A stretch of 64,000 bases of DNA from Ettlia oleoabundans (lineage: Eukaryota > Chlorophyta > Chlorophyceae > Chlamydomonadales), in the NCBI GenBank assembly GCA_019693395.1, contig JAAMXP010002644.1, forward strand, positions 1 to 64,000. Reading direction: 5' to 3'. The notes below the pieces were generated by a model. It worked only from the letters and a program-made list of their open reading frames with translations, was not told where the DNA came from and did no database searches. This document shows positions 44,273 to 58,000 of the stretch, piece by piece. The position numbers and the translations under genes are program-made. Every line of letters begins with the position of its first letter. Position 1 is the first letter of the stretch.

Positions 44273-45686
44273 TTAAAGCCGCAGCTCGCCACTTTGGATC
44301 AAGCCGGCCAGCTCAGTGCCAAAACGGTGCAGCGGAAAGCCCACAACGTTGAAGTAGCAGCCCTCAATGCCTCTCACGAAGCTGCCCGCAAGGCCTTGGA
44401 TGCCTGCAGCACAGCCGAGTGGTGGAATGGCAAGCACAGGGCAACTAAATGGATTAGCCATCAACAGCCCTGCTCCTCACCAAGCAGAACAGCGCCCTGT
44501 GCACAACATCAGCCTTCCTGCAGAGTACACAGACGCTGCGCGCAGATCATTTGACAGAATGAAGGCACCCCTACCGGTCAACATGGCCTGCAATTGTTAA
44601 GAATTACGAGCTCTCACCATAGCTGCCCGCCTTGCCAAACGGCTCCCCTGAAGCGATGTACGCTTGTATCGCCTCAGGTGACAGATCATCAAACTGCACA
44701 GCGGTCGTCACCGAGAAGCTGTGCAACCGGGGCTCTGCGTTGAGCACAGATTTGTGAGCAGAAGAATGTGAAGCGATGAAGCAGCTCTAGCCATCTGAGC
44801 AAGAAAGCATGGTAAGACAGCATTGCTCGGTGACAAAGCTGCGGCAGACCGGTCACACCTGCTACCGCTGTTGCTGCCTCTCCTGCAGCCTCTGCTGCTC
44901 CCACTGCTGCCGCTGTTGAACCTGCTGCTGCGTGTTGAGGAGGCAGCACAAGAGCCACTCCGGTGTGCACGAAATGGCGCTGCCCGCTCAGCATGCGCAG
45001 CATGCGTGCTGCATCCTCCTCGTCTGTAGGCTTCTCTAGTATGTGGTCTGCATGTTCTACCACTGTGTCTGCTCCAATGACCAGCACAGGAGGCGCTGCC
45101 GCTGCTCCTGCCGTCGTGTTATCCTCACCGCTGCTGCTCGCGCTGCTGTTGGGCCTGTCTGCTGTTGTGCCGGCCGCTACTAGCTGACGTGCTACATCCA
45201 GCGCCTTGTGTGCTGCAGTGTGGCGAGCATACTCGGCTGCGCTGTACTGATCCTTGGGCAAAGTCTCCTCAAAGCTGCTCACTACGACCTGAATACAAAG
45301 CGCATGTTGGGTGCAAGCGGTTGCCAGAGGTTTCGGGAGTGCAAATGTGGAAAGAGAGGACACGGCAGGGGCAGCGGGAAGGGAGCAGGCGTTCCGTCCA
45401 CCGGCACACAGGCTGAAATCTATGCATTGTCTGGCTGCCAACTGGAGACGCTCATGTTGTGTTCATGGCTGTGTGCGCCGAGACACACCTCAAACTTCAT
45501 GCCCATCTGCTGCAGCAGCTCCCGCCGCCGCGGGCTTGCGCTGGCCAGCACTACCCTCTTGCCCTCCAGGGAGGGCAGGTGTTCTAGGAGCATCGCTTTT
45601 GTGATAAGTTTCACTGCAGGCCTCCTGAACGTCCGGGAGCGTGCGAAATCCAAGCGACAGAGTGCTCGGCTACTGCACAAGGCCAT
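44273..45686 (-). CDS. Maf-family nucleotide pyrophosphatase
   Basis: Maf/ASMTL-type enzymes hydrolyse non-canonical nucleoside triphosphates (house-cleaning). Four exons give exactly 291 residues: 45686-45489, 45288-44859, 44734-44618 and 44403-44273. The N-terminus ([20 protein letters not shown]) is Ser/Arg-rich and could be an organelle transit peptide. The signature [19 protein letters not shown] is present, followed by [20 protein letters not shown]. The catalytic loop is VIGADTVV with [19 protein letters not shown] and [11 protein letters not shown]. The end has [57 protein letters not shown] and LHRFGTEL, all standard Maf blocks. It is longer than bacterial Maf (about 190-200 aa) because of Ala/Ser/Gly-rich insertions before the ADTVV loop and after GVALVLPP. 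The start is 316 bases from the divergent THO2 start. Confidence 0.92.
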
Positions 45687-46002
45687 GTGGGAGGGTCAAT
45701 AGCCCAGACAACACGACCCTTACACGTCGATACTTTTGTAATGGAGCGGCACCTGGTGGATCGGCTCTTTGCACTCTCAGTTCTCACGGACAGAGCGTAC
45801 TGCCTTGTACCTCAATTCTCCGCTGTAGTTCAGTGAAACACTCGCCGCGCATCGCTTGGCACCGTGCAATCAACTGTTACTTGCCATCTGCGCTCTATAT
45901 GCCGCCACAAGGGTGCTGAGGGCATCACTCCCTTATTGGCTTCCTGGGGCGCAACCCGCACTGACTTACAATCACGTGATTCGTGCGGGCAGTGCGGCGG
46001 CG
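45687..46002. promoter_or_regulatory. Compact bidirectional promoter region (Maf / THO2)
   Basis: There are 316 bases between the Maf ATG (45686, minus) and the THO2 ATG (46003, plus). It must hold both promoters and 5' UTRs. I see no recognisable core motif beyond this geometry. Confidence 0.45.
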
Positions 46003-49000
46003 ATGGGGGCACCAGGAGAGCCTGGAGTGGTCACCCCAAAACTGATTGAGGGCCTGAACAAAGGGGAGGTAAGCCTGGTGTGCGCCAACCAACACGTTCC
46101 AGTTTTCTTAGAGACGCATAAGACCCCGGCTACCTCCCTGGGTGAACCGGGAAAGCTTCTCGCAGGCGGCAGCTGCGGCGGCAGTGCCCCTTTCTGCACC
46201 ATGCAAAACGTGTTCAGAAATGTGCTGCCAGCAGTGCACAGACACTGTGCTGTTGCAGATTGCTGGTCTGTGCCTCACGCGAAAGCCTGTTGAAACACGC
46301 TGCAGGTGGTGGTAAGCGATGTGGGCGTGACAATACCCGGCGTCACCACCAATTCCCTGTCTCGATTTCTGCTGGACCTAGCCCGCGCCGCAGCAGGTGG
46401 GTTGGATTTCTTACGGCAGGGACCATCAGACTGATTTGCTGCAGTTGTGTGCGTTGTAATTGCAAATAGTTCCCGATCCGCGTGTGATTGTCAAAACAAT
46501 CTCTTACTCTTGCCAGCGTACCCCTCACTCGACTCTACATGCAGCTGGAAGCTTGAATCCCGACAAGTTTTCAGTAGCAGTGCGCAGCGCGGGCGTGGAG
46601 GCCACATCTGAAGCACTGGGAACAGATCTGGCCGATGCCCTCTGGTGAGGCGCCATCCTTGCCCTGCCCGGCAGCAATGCCGTGCACCGCATTGCTGCTA
46701 CCACCCACATTACCGCCTTGCTGCTGCTGTTGTGCTCTGCGTTACCTTTGTTTCATCGGTTGACTGATGGGCGACTTGCCGGCGTGCGCGCTTCTGGGTG
46801 CTAGCTTACAGTAGTAGCAATAAGTTCCACATGCACATCACCACCACTGCCTGCTGTACACCATATCAAAGTAGACTTGGGGTGACCTGGCGCAACATGT
46901 TGCTGCTCCATTGTGCACACCAATCTGTTGTGCAGGTATGTGTGGCAGGAAGTGGAGGATGCAGGCGATGAGGATGCAAAGATGCGGGTTGCGGACACAG
47001 CCAAGGACCTGCTCAAGGAGCAGCTGGTGGGTTGCCTGTGCGGAACAATGCTGCGCTGCGGCTGCTCTTCTGTGGCACATTGCTACCCTGGACTGTCTGT
47101 CTTGCTTGCTGTACTGCTGCTCCTTCCCTGGGCGGTACAGTTTGGCTGTGCTGTGCCAGGCTTAGTGAATGCTGTGTTTTGCTGCCTCATTCCATTGTGC
47201 GATGCACCGCGTATAAGGGTGTCACTCACATGATTGGCTTGCTACGCTCTGCTCCGCTCTGCACTGCCCCTGTATCGCATCGGGGCTCGCACCGTCTGCC
47301 CTTCTTTCCCTAAGGTACTGATGTGCCTGCTTACCATTCTCCTCTGCCCCGCCCTGGCCTGCCCTTGCCTGCAGGTCACCAAGCAGCAGCTGTTGGAGTC
47401 TGGTGATGGCGAATTCCTCGAATGGTGCAGCCTTGTGGTCAGCAAGGACGTCTGGCGCCGCAAAGAAATCCGCTCCAACACCAAACACGTCTACGTGCAG
47501 CGCAAGTGAGGCGGGAGTGCGGGGCGACATTCACTTGATTGACTTGTTGACAGGCCGCGCCTGGAGCAGCAGGCATTTACGCAGGCGCTTGCCTTCTTCG
47601 TAGCTGGGTAGCTGGCTGCTAGCCGGTCATCTGCACGGCGCATGCTGGTCGCCAGCCAGCAGGCTGGCGAGCAGGCAGGCGGGCTAGAAGTTGGGCCGCC
47701 AGGCCAGTGCGGGCCCTTGTGGTATGCCCTGGAGCCTTTTATTGCTTGTTTGACACGGTTCAGCGGGCAGAGCGAAGTCAACAGGGATCTGGCGCACGCG
47801 GCTTCAGGAGGCGTGATGTTTGTGACAACGGCGAACGGTTGGCCGGCCTGCTATGTCCGCCCGACACGACCCGGCACCAGGCTGTCGTGGCGCGCACGTC
47901 TATACCCACCATTGATGCTTTCTAGAAAAGCATTTTTTCCCCTCAACCAGCGCACCAGCGCCATGGGTTGAGCGTCTCTTTCACCTAACATCCTTGCCAA
48001 CATCCAGCCAGCCACCCACCATTCTGGACCTGCACCGCCTTGGGCACCACGCCTGGCAACACTACCCCCATCATGTGCAGGTTCAACCTGCTGCGAGAGG
48101 AGAGCGAGGGATACGCCAAGCTGGCGACGCTGCTCAACCAGCAAGCCGCGGGCGGCCTCACGCCCACCACCACCGCAGCAACGGTACGGTCGCGGCCTGT
48201 CTGACCGCTACTATCAGGCCCTGCACCTGGCTGCTGCCCAAAGACCTGCCATGCAATGTGCCAGACATGTGATTACCTGATTTTCTGTTTAACATCGACC
48301 TATACACATCTGTCACGGCATTTCTTCTTGATGCATTTCTTTTGCCGCTTGCAGCTGGCGGAGATGACCGCGCTGATTGGCTACTTTGACCTGGACCCCA
48401 ACAGATGCATCAGGTGGTTGCGCTGTGTGTGTTGATGCCGATTTGGCTGAGTCCTAGGCAGGCAGCGTGTGTGTCATGTGGACAGATACCCCCGTCAGCA
48501 TGTACTGATGGTCTGCCGCTATCTCACTGCCTAAAACTCAATTGCCAATCATGACCCCTGCCCGCTTTTGCTTCCCTTCCTGCAGCGTGGTGCTGGACGC
48601 CTTCACGCAGCAGCCAAACAATGACGCCTTCCTCGGCCTCATGCCCGCTTTCAGGTGATGCTGTTTGCCAGTCCCTGCTAGTGTCCACATTTTACCTTTC
48701 ACATCTCGCATCGAGTGGTGGCAAGCGGCATGCACCCTTCCTTGTCCCATGCCAATTGTGACTGCTTTTGCCCCTAGATCATCTGTGCTCGGTTTTCTTT
48801 CAAATGTTTAATGCCTCCTATAGTTTGGTCCGTCAACGTCAAGCCCTCCCGACCTTATCTGTGCCGTCTGCAGTGCCGACGCATGCGCCCAGGTGCTTGG
48901 ATGGCACTTCTTCCGGTGCCAGGAGGACACAGCAGTGCAGCCGCCCCAGCCCGCGCAACCTGCCCCTCTTGGCTTATACACAGTCGCCGCCCAGATGGTC

Positions 49001-52000
49001 CAGGTGAGATCCTGGTTGCACCTGGGGACAGGGGGCATGTCGTCCATAAACCACAGCAAGCCTTAGGTTGCATGACGGGGATGCATGGCACAAGAAGTAG
49101 TGCATTTATTACTGCGTGCTGTGTCAGTACTGCAGAGTACATCACACGGTTTTTCTTTGACCACCAGTAATTTTTATGCACAGTGGCGCAATGCAAGCCA
49201 GATGAGGCGCAGTCATGCCAAGCATTCTGCCAAACACAAGGTCGTCATGATTGTTTACAGGCAGGGTACTGCAGCCTGGAGGGGCTGATGTCGCACCTGT
49301 CACCCTCTGATGAGGAGCTGCAGAAGGGTGAGAGGCAGCTGCCAAGCAGCTACGGGTTATGCGGCAGGGCAGTCATGCAAGAGCTGGCATGACGCAGGCT
49401 GTTGCTGTGGCAGGCAGGCTGGATGCCCTTGTAGCCCTGCATTGCCGGTTGCTGCACCCGCCAAGTGTGTTGGCCTGCCGTACAGTGCAAATTCCCCAAC
49501 CACGCCTGCCTGCCGATTTGCGCCCTGTCGTCCCCCGCTGCGCTTCCTGCAGCATATACTGAGGGTGAGAAGAAGATGCGCGAGGGCATCTCTCGCATCG
49601 GAATCATCAGCCTCGTCTCGGCGGCAGACACAGCTGGCGCGCCGCCATTGGGCGCACCCCCTGGGCTGGGCTTGCGGCGGGAGCCCAGCGGCGCAGTTGC
49701 CCCAGCTGCCCCGTCTGCAGAGCCTCATCAGCAGCCCAAGTCGCGTTCCGGTCAGTCGGCGGCAACATTGGAGTTGGCGGCGGTTGGGTATGCCGCTCCC
49801 CTCACCTCCACTTTGGAGAGCAGCCAGAAGCTGCTGCTGCTGGCGGCCTTTCTGCAGGTGGGTGTCCCAAGCATTAAGGTCTGGCTCATCCAATGGCAAC
49901 CGCTCCTGGCCCCTTGGGTCCACGTTGTGCCCCATACCTGTCGTCTTGCTTACCACTGTGCCATCGCACATTATACTGTGCACCCACTGCCTGGTGGCTG
50001 CCAGTGAACAAGCATAAGCCTTCCCATCGAGCGTCACGCTTGCATTTGCAAACCAGCCCTTCCCTTTTTCTCTCTCCGTAGATTGGCGACTGGAAGCATG
50101 GGCAGGCTCTGATGCGCTGGCTGCGTGCCCTGGGTCTGTCGGACTTTGGCGTCTTCCCACCCGTCGGCAAGGCGCTCTGTGAGTGCGCTGCTAGATAGTC
50201 ACTTATGTTTACTTGTATGCTTTTTCCCCCATCTCTTATGTCTTTTCTTCTACGTATTTGCTGCACTGGTGGTCCCCTTAACTGCTGCTGCTGCTGTTGC
50301 TGGTTCCATGGTGAGCTGGCTGCTTTGCCTGCCTGCAAAGGAAGGGGTCCCTTTCCTCGGCACCTCAGCTCTTCCATTTCACATTTGAATGGAAAAGCTC
50401 CCTGCTCGCTGCATCCCTTCAGGTGTGCAACTAGGCCGCGAGCTGCAGCCAGTCTATGCTGCAGCGACATCGGCACCATTTGGCGGAAAGCAGCCTGTCG
50501 ATCTACAGCTGCCGCCGCGCATCATGGAGCTGCTGGGGGTGGTGGGGCAGCACCTGTACCACGATATGACAGGTGAATGATGTGCTGCTGATTGGGATGG
50601 CGGGTTTTAGTACTTGAGTGTGGTTGTGTCCCTCAGGGACCTTTGCCTTGTCAGAGGAGTTGCCTCCATGGTTTGCCTCTTGCGCACGCAAGACTCCTTT
50701 CATGTCTGACGGGCACAGGCCCTTACCTCTGCCTGCTGCCCTGCTGTCCTGCCTCTCATCCATCCTGCAGTGCTGACTAAGCTTGTGCGCGTCTTGGCCG
50801 CTGCGTTGGCTGCCAATGGCAGCACACACCCCAAGGACAAGCGTCTCCACGAGCAGGTGGGCTGAAGGCGAAGCCTTAGGGGGCCTTGCACCTGTCGCCT
50901 GCTTGCCTACCTGCTTGCCTGCCCGTGTATGTCTGCCAGCCAGTCAGCCTACGTGCCCGGTGCACGCTAGTATGCAGCTTCCTGGTGCTCGTTCCCTGGG
51001 TGTGGCGTTGGCGTTCTCGCAGTAGCCACCTCCCAGCTTCCCCCCTTGGTTCAAATAACTGCATATCTGGCAGTCTGCCACCCTATCGTAGTTGGTATGC
51101 GTCAATCATTCCCTGACCCACAAGCGCTGCTGTATCACTGTGGCCCGCAAATGCCATGCGTGCAGGTGTTGGAGGTCCTGACCCAGAGCGTGCTGCCCGC
51201 TATGAGCCTTGTCCCGGGCAATGCGGGTATGTAGTGAGGGATCATTTTTGGGTGGGAGCGACCGGCAGGGTGGCAGCCTAGTATTGACCCTGTGTCAGAT
51301 TTGACTTGGCCTGTGTTGCACTCAATATAAACAACATCACTTGGGCACGGCGAGGCGCTCATCCTGCTGCCGGCAGAACCCACCGCACAGTATAAGGACA
51401 CAGAATCCTTGCCACCAACCATCCCTCCCCGTTTTGCAGCCCTTGTAAACGAGGTGTGGGGTGCGCTCTCCCAGCTGCCCTACACAGACCGCTTTTGCCT
51501 TTACTCGGATCTCAAGGTGGGTTGGTGGGTTCTGTTCTGTTTGGTTCTGCGCTGTGATACATTACCGCGTGGTTTGCAGTTTGGCTTTGTACGGTGGGCA
51601 GCAACGGCAACAATTTTGTGATTAGCGCTTCCTATCCCACTGTTGAATCCACAAATGAATCTTGCAGGAGGGTGCACGGGATGCTCCGTTGCTGACGGCC
51701 GCCGCCAAGCTGGCAGAGACAGAGGTGCGCTGCTGCCCTCTCAAAAGCCTCTTTCTGCTTGCTTGGCACTATGTGTTGATCGCAGCATCGCGCACTTGAT
51801 GGTCAGCTGGCAGGTAGCCTATCTTTTGTCGATGCTAGTACTACAGACGCCTCTGATGGATGGGTTTGGATACAAGCATGGAGTGACTCAAGTGCTTGGC
51901 AGCAAGTCAGGTCAATTTCAACAAACACCCGCTCCCGTATGCCGTAGGTACGCCGCATCTTGCGTCGTGTCACCGCCCCTGCCAGCAAGAAGGAGGCCAA

Positions 52001-55000
52001 GGCCACGATGAAGCCGCTGGGGCGCATGCTGGCCAAAATCATGCACGCAGCGCCGCTGCCTGTGGCTGAGCAGCTCATACGGCAGGTGAGGTTTTATTCG
52101 GTGATAATCGTGGTTGTGTCATGACGCGAGTGGGCGCTTAATGCCTCTGGTAGGGCAGCATGTCATGCGGCCTGCAAGGGCCAGCTGCAGCTGTGACCGC
52201 CGGGGCTGCAGGGCATTCTGGATCTTCATTCGCCCTCAACCCTTTCAGTTGGGCCACATGTTGCATCATGCCCATCAACAGGTCCTTGAGTGTTTCTCCG
52301 CTGCCTTCAGGTCATGGGCATGCCCGGCATGGTGACTAGCATTGTTGAGAGCCTCAAGTATCTGACCCCCATGGCCTTTGACGTCATGACCTTCGCCATT
52401 CTCAAGCAGCTGGCCTCGCCCAAGAAGAAGCTCAAGGTGGGTGAGGGCCTGGGAAGGGAAGCTGCGATGGCTGTAGAAGGAGGAAAGTGGTGACATGAAC
52501 GGGGCAAACAGGGGCAGCTGGCCGTTCCGTTGTCAATCAAGTCTGCGTTGTACAGCACAGTCACAAGTTTGTTGTCTATGACTCGTTGCTAATGCAGGAT
52601 GATGGTGTGAACCTTGAGGAGTGGTATCAGTGGCTGGCAGCTTTCACGGGCGTGCTCTGCAAGAAACACGCGTGCGTTGCCTGCACTGTGCAATTTGATC
52701 CAGATCTTGCCCTGTTGCATTTGCATCACTGTTCCTATTCTTCACTCAGCCAGCGCTGCTTTGTTGCTGGGCATCGTAGTTGGCCTACATTGCTTTGGTC
52801 AGGCAATCTGATTTCTGCTTGTACATCGGTGGTCAGTGTCTGGCAATATAATTCGCCCACCTAGGGCCGGTGTCAAGGGTGCACGACTTCCTTCAATCGA
52901 CCTGCCTGCTGTCCTGCGTTCCAACCCTCACCAATCATCCTGTTGTTGCTACTTTGTTCCCTTCCCATTCCGTCGCCACCTGTCTGGGTGCAGCGAGGTT
53001 GAGGTAGTAGCGCTGCTGCAGTATGTGGCCAACCAGCTGAAGAGCAGCGAGAGCCTGGACCTGCTGGTGCTCAGAGAAATGGTGGCCACAATGACGGTGG
53101 GTGGGAGGGTGGGTTGGTGGGGTCTCATGTCCACCTAGTTTGTCACTGCTCATTTATTTTTGGACGGCGTAATATCAGTCGTTGGTCGCTGTTGTACAAG
53201 CTCACGGGCAACACTTGGCTAAGCTTGGCTAAGTATTCGGCAACTATCGTGCTGGGTGTCACCATGCCCGCCTGCCAGCCTGGCTTTTCGCCTGCCCGCC
53301 GCCATGACAACTGCCTGCCAGCTGCCAGTCCACTCCATCGATTGATCCCCCATAGAATCACCATCACCAGGCTGTGTTGGCTGCTCCCTCCTGATCTTTA
53401 GTGCCAATTGCATGCCTACTCGCTTCCCATGCCCATGCCCTTTTGCTTGCTGCCCTGCAGGGTCACCAGGCTGTGTTCGAAGTGAGCGAGCCTCAGCTGG
53501 ATGCGTTGGCAGGCAGCGACACGCTCAAGGCAGAGGTCATCACGCAGGTATATGGGGATGTACCCTGTACTGCATGTACTGCAGACGTGTATTGCAATGT
53601 GCTCCCCCCTTGGGCTGCGTCAAATGGTGGCAGGATGCTGTGTTGTTAGGCTGCAATATCACGGTCCAAGTTGCATGATGTGATGCCAGCTTTCCCTTTC
53701 AAATGGGCGTTTTACGGGAAGCCATGGACATGCCTCACAAGTTGCTTCTTCCTGAAATCCTAATCTTTCACATTACAGGGCGAACACCGCAGCAGCGACA
53801 AGAGCTTGCAGCGGGCGTCGGCGCGCCTGCTGGCTGCCCTACAGCAGGGCGAGGGCAAGGAGCAGCAGCTGGCCATGCCGCTGTTGGTGCTGCTGGCGCA
53901 ACAGCGCAAGCTGATTGTGCTGCAGAGCCAGGTGGGAATGGGAACACACGTGCTAGTGTAATCATGAAAATAAGAGAGGTTCATTTTGGCAGTGCAATGT
54001 TGGGTCTTGGCAGCGGTGTGTTGGCAGATAAGTTTGGCAAATGCGGGCTGGTTTCAAGGCATATAGCTAGAACATATCCCCGCGCCTAACACAATCCCCC
54101 TTGCTTGTTTGTGCCACAGTCTACTCACCTGAAGTTGATTGCTGAGCTGTATGACAAGTGCCAGGAAGTGTGCACACAGGTGAGGGCGGGCTGTGTGAGA
54201 GGCGGGGGTGAGCTTGCACAACTAGTTTTGTTGTGTTGGATTGAATGGAAGGGGGTGTCAGCTGTGTCCGGGGTTGGCTAAGTGTTGGGCACACAGTGCA
54301 GTACCAAATAAGTCGTGGCCTCTCGGTCTTGCAAGCTTGACAGTGGTTTACTCTTGTTCCAGCGCTTAAGGTCTGCTGCAGCGAAGAGGTTGCCTTGGGC
54401 CAGACGGCAGCTTGCAAGCTGTACACCCCAGCACTGCAATATGTACTGCCCCTCAACAATGTCGTGCCGCCCTGTCCCCCTGCAGTATGCCGAGTTCCTG
54501 CAGCATGCGCTGGGCCCAGCAGACTATGCAGCATTGCTGCCTTCGTTAGAGGTGCGATACAACAACATTGCGCGGTACAACAGCAACATGCCCTCCGCCT
54601 AACCTTTCCCGCCTGCTCCTCATTTGTCAGTCACTTAAAATCTGCCCNNNNNNNNNNNNNNNAGACAGCCCCCGTTGCGTGTGTTGCCATGGTCCTTACC
54701 ACACAGCTGTGCTCATGTCCCCAACTTGCCCCGTCTTATCTGCACCGCCCAAGCGGCCATCTGGTACGGCACATGTACTGCAGGAATTGGCGTTGGAGTA
54801 CTGCATCGATCCCGAGCTCATCTTCTCGTTGTACCGCCCCCTCATCCGCGGCATTGAGCCCCCTGGCCCACCTCCTGGGCCTGAGCATGAGGAAGAAGGA
54901 GAGATTGCTGAGAATGGCGGCGGGGGTGGCGAGCATGGTCAGCGTGAGAAGGGCGGCAATGCAGCAAAGGGGGCAAAGGGCACCTTGGCAGATGGGGCAG

Positions 55001-58000
55001 AGGCAATGGAGGAGGATGGGCAGCTGGAGGCGGGAGAGGTTGCAGCCTCCCCCGCTGGCAAGGTCAAGCCGGCGTCGGGTGGAGAAGCTGAGCATGGTGC
55101 CAACGGGCTGCTGGAGGTAGCGACGCCCAGTACAGTGGATGCAGCACAGCGCTGGGAGGACTTGGAGCGGCAGGTGGGATGGTTCTAGCCCGCTGTCGTG
55201 CCGTGCCTGTCTTGTTGGAAGGCATCCGGGTTACCTGGGCAGTAGAGTCGTTTTGCAGTTTTAGCTGCTGGCTTGCCACACTGCCCTGCATCGTGTGGGG
55301 CATTCGTCCGCAACCACCCACCCTGATTGTACGTCCTTTTTTGTTACTTCCACCGTTCAGGTGCGGGCGATGCATGGGGGTGCCTCCTCGGCTCCCTGGC
55401 GTGGCATGACCCCCACTCTGTACCTCACATTCTGGGCGCTGCAGCTCTATGATCTGGAGGTACCGGTGGCAAGGTGGGTCGAGATGCCAAACAACCGGGA
55501 TTGCAATCTTTGTTGGCTGCATGTCGTGCTGACCGTTTTGTCACCTCCACCACAAATTTGCGCACAGAGAGAAGAATTGGTCTCCCCTTGAACTCTGCCA
55601 CTTGAACTGCATGTTACCGTTACCTTACTCTGTTCTCGTTTGCTCTGTTCTGCTTCCCGCAGATATGAGGCCGCCATATCCCAGCTGCGCACCGACATAC
55701 GCATCGCGCAGGGAGACATTGAGACGGCCAAACGAGATGCGCAGGTGCGTGGGTGGGTGGCAAGTTTGACTGTGGCTGCAAGCCAGGTGTTTGAAAATTG
55801 CGTGAGTAGGTTTGCCATGTTGCTGCGCTGGTCGAGCATTTATAGAGTGCATGCCTCCATTTTAACTCTCCGCCCTGCTGCAACCCCTGTTGCTTGTTTG
55901 CCTGCTGCAGCGCCCTCCTGCTCACTACGGCGGCAGCTATGGCTTCGGCGCCCGCGGCCCGCCTCCTTCTGAGGTTGCCATGGGGCCCGCCGTGGATGTG
56001 GATCAGCTGCAGAAGGATATCGAGCGCAGCCAGGTGGACTGTGCCATCGGCACATTGGGAGAGCGCAGGAGGATACAGCATCGGAGCATTGTTTTGGAAA
56101 CTCATCTCGGCCGCGTGGGCTCTGGGGTTGCATCATCCAGTACAGTTTGCATGCTGACGGCTTGTGACTGCCTGCTTGCCTGCCTGCTGATACCTTCAGG
56201 CCGCCCTTGACAAGCTGCCCGGAGAGCTCAGAGCACAGCAGGCCAACGCGAAGAAGGTGGAGGCGCGGCTGCAGCGCGGCAAGGGCAGCTGGGTGGCGGA
56301 AGGGGCTGTTGCCCGTATAGAGTTCCCAAAGGAGTTTGTGCAGGTGCGCATCGGAGGTCAGGCGGGCGTGGAACACGCAAGTTTGGTGCCTTGTGGTGTG
56401 GCTGCTTGATGGCGGTTGGTGCCTGGCGTGTGTATGCATCCAACCCAGTTGTCTTTCTATCCCACGGTTCCCTACTGGATAAACCGCTTCCACTTATAAT
56501 CGATCGCCTCTGGCCGTATCCTCCTCGCTGCTGTTGCACTGCGTCGTGGCCCCCATGCTCCACTCGCAGTCCATTTCTCTATCCTGACCGTGCTATTGCA
56601 GTGTGCCTCAACCCTCTGGTCGCGTCCAACTGACAGCATCCTCTTTGCCGCCCTCCCTGCTTGTGCTGCAGCACTGCGTGCTGCCCCGCATGCTCAACTC
56701 CCCCACCGATGCTCTCTACTGCGCACGCTTCATCAAGTGAGTGCCTTGTCCCTCTGCTGCTGACTAATAATGACTTGATGGGTCTGGTGTTTCAGCAGGT
56801 CACTGGCACATTAATGTGGTTGTGAATGGGTTGGTGATGTGGTGGTGGGGTAATGACGATTTCCTCCAGCTCGCCATACACAACTCAGGGTGCTGCTGTT
56901 GTGCCACCCGTGCTGCTGGGCTGAGTAGTGTCAGTAGATCAATGAAGGACTTGTTGCGCAGCGCGGTCTTGCATTGCTAATCCCTGCACTGGACCCGGAT
57001 CACACCGAGCTTCCAATGTTTGCTGTACCGCGAGTGCTTAATGCTCAACAACTCCTGCCCCCCGTCCGTTGCCCCACGGTCCTGCCCTGCCCTGATTGAC
57101 AGACTCACACACACCCGCAACGACTCCCATCAATCGAACCGGTTTGCAGGAGAGTGCACCAGCTGGATGCACCGGGCTTTAACATTCTCGCCGTAATCAA
57201 CCACGTAAGACCTTGCCACCCCACTGTCACTCGCACGCACAACTGCTGGGCGCAACATGGCATACCCCCACCAACTTTCCTCACCTTAACCAACCATGCC
57301 CCCTCGTCCACTGATCCTGACATGCTCGTGTCATGCTATTGCGAGTGATTCACCCTAGTCACTAATTGTCAGCCCACCCTTTCTTCCCTGCTTCACTCAC
57401 CCCTCTACCCTCTCTAGCCCACCCCTTCTTTCCTGCCCCACACCCAACCGTGTGCAGGTGATGCGTGAGTTTGGGTTCCTGGTGCGGGTTTGCACCGCGA
57501 GAGAGGCGACCAACTTTGGCATCTTCCTGAACGAGGTCTTTGTCATGGTGGAGCGCTGGAGGGTGAGTCATGTTGCAGGGCCAGAACAAGTGCAAGATTG
57601 TCTTGCGAGCAACTTAGGTTTGACAACACAAGCAGTAGCTGCGATCCCCGGTCTGTTGTGTAGAGGTTATTGTTGCTTGTTGCTGCTGTGGTGGTATTTC
57701 TGCCTGCCCGATTGGCATTGAAATTACTAAGATTTTATTCAAGATAATTTAAGGTCTTTAAAGAATGAAAGACTAGGGATGATTGGGTGTGGCTTTTTTC
57801 CTTCTGATCATTGCTGTACCTGGATCGGTTCTTTCACAAGCCATGGGGAGTCCTCTGCATGCATGCAGATCGCCCTGGTGTATTGGACCACTCGTAGTCA
57901 AACCATTTGCTGATTGCTTCCTTGCCACATGACCTGCTGCAGAGCGCTGATGTGTTCCAGCGAGAGTGTGCCACGGCTGAGACCTTCAAGGGTTACCACA

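Noticed and set aside
47554..47611. Alternative exon continuing HVYVQRK into PRLEQQAFTQALAFFVAG then TAG
   Set aside because: It is in phase but needs a 48-base intron and would end the protein. The 48081 acceptor restores the conserved THO2 sequence instead.
47649..47670. 9-bp stem, 4-base loop hairpin (tcgccagcc/ggctggcga)
   Set aside because: It is short and intronic, and such hairpins are common by chance in GC-rich DNA.
47642..47971. Plus-strand frame of 109 residues
   Set aside because: It lies inside the THO2 intron between 47505 and 48081, with no domain or homology cue.
48073..48183. ATG at 48073 as THO2 start (MCRFNLLREESEGY)
   Set aside because: The upstream exons from 46003 splice in phase and encode the preceding conserved THO2 sequence (RSNTKHVYVQRK).
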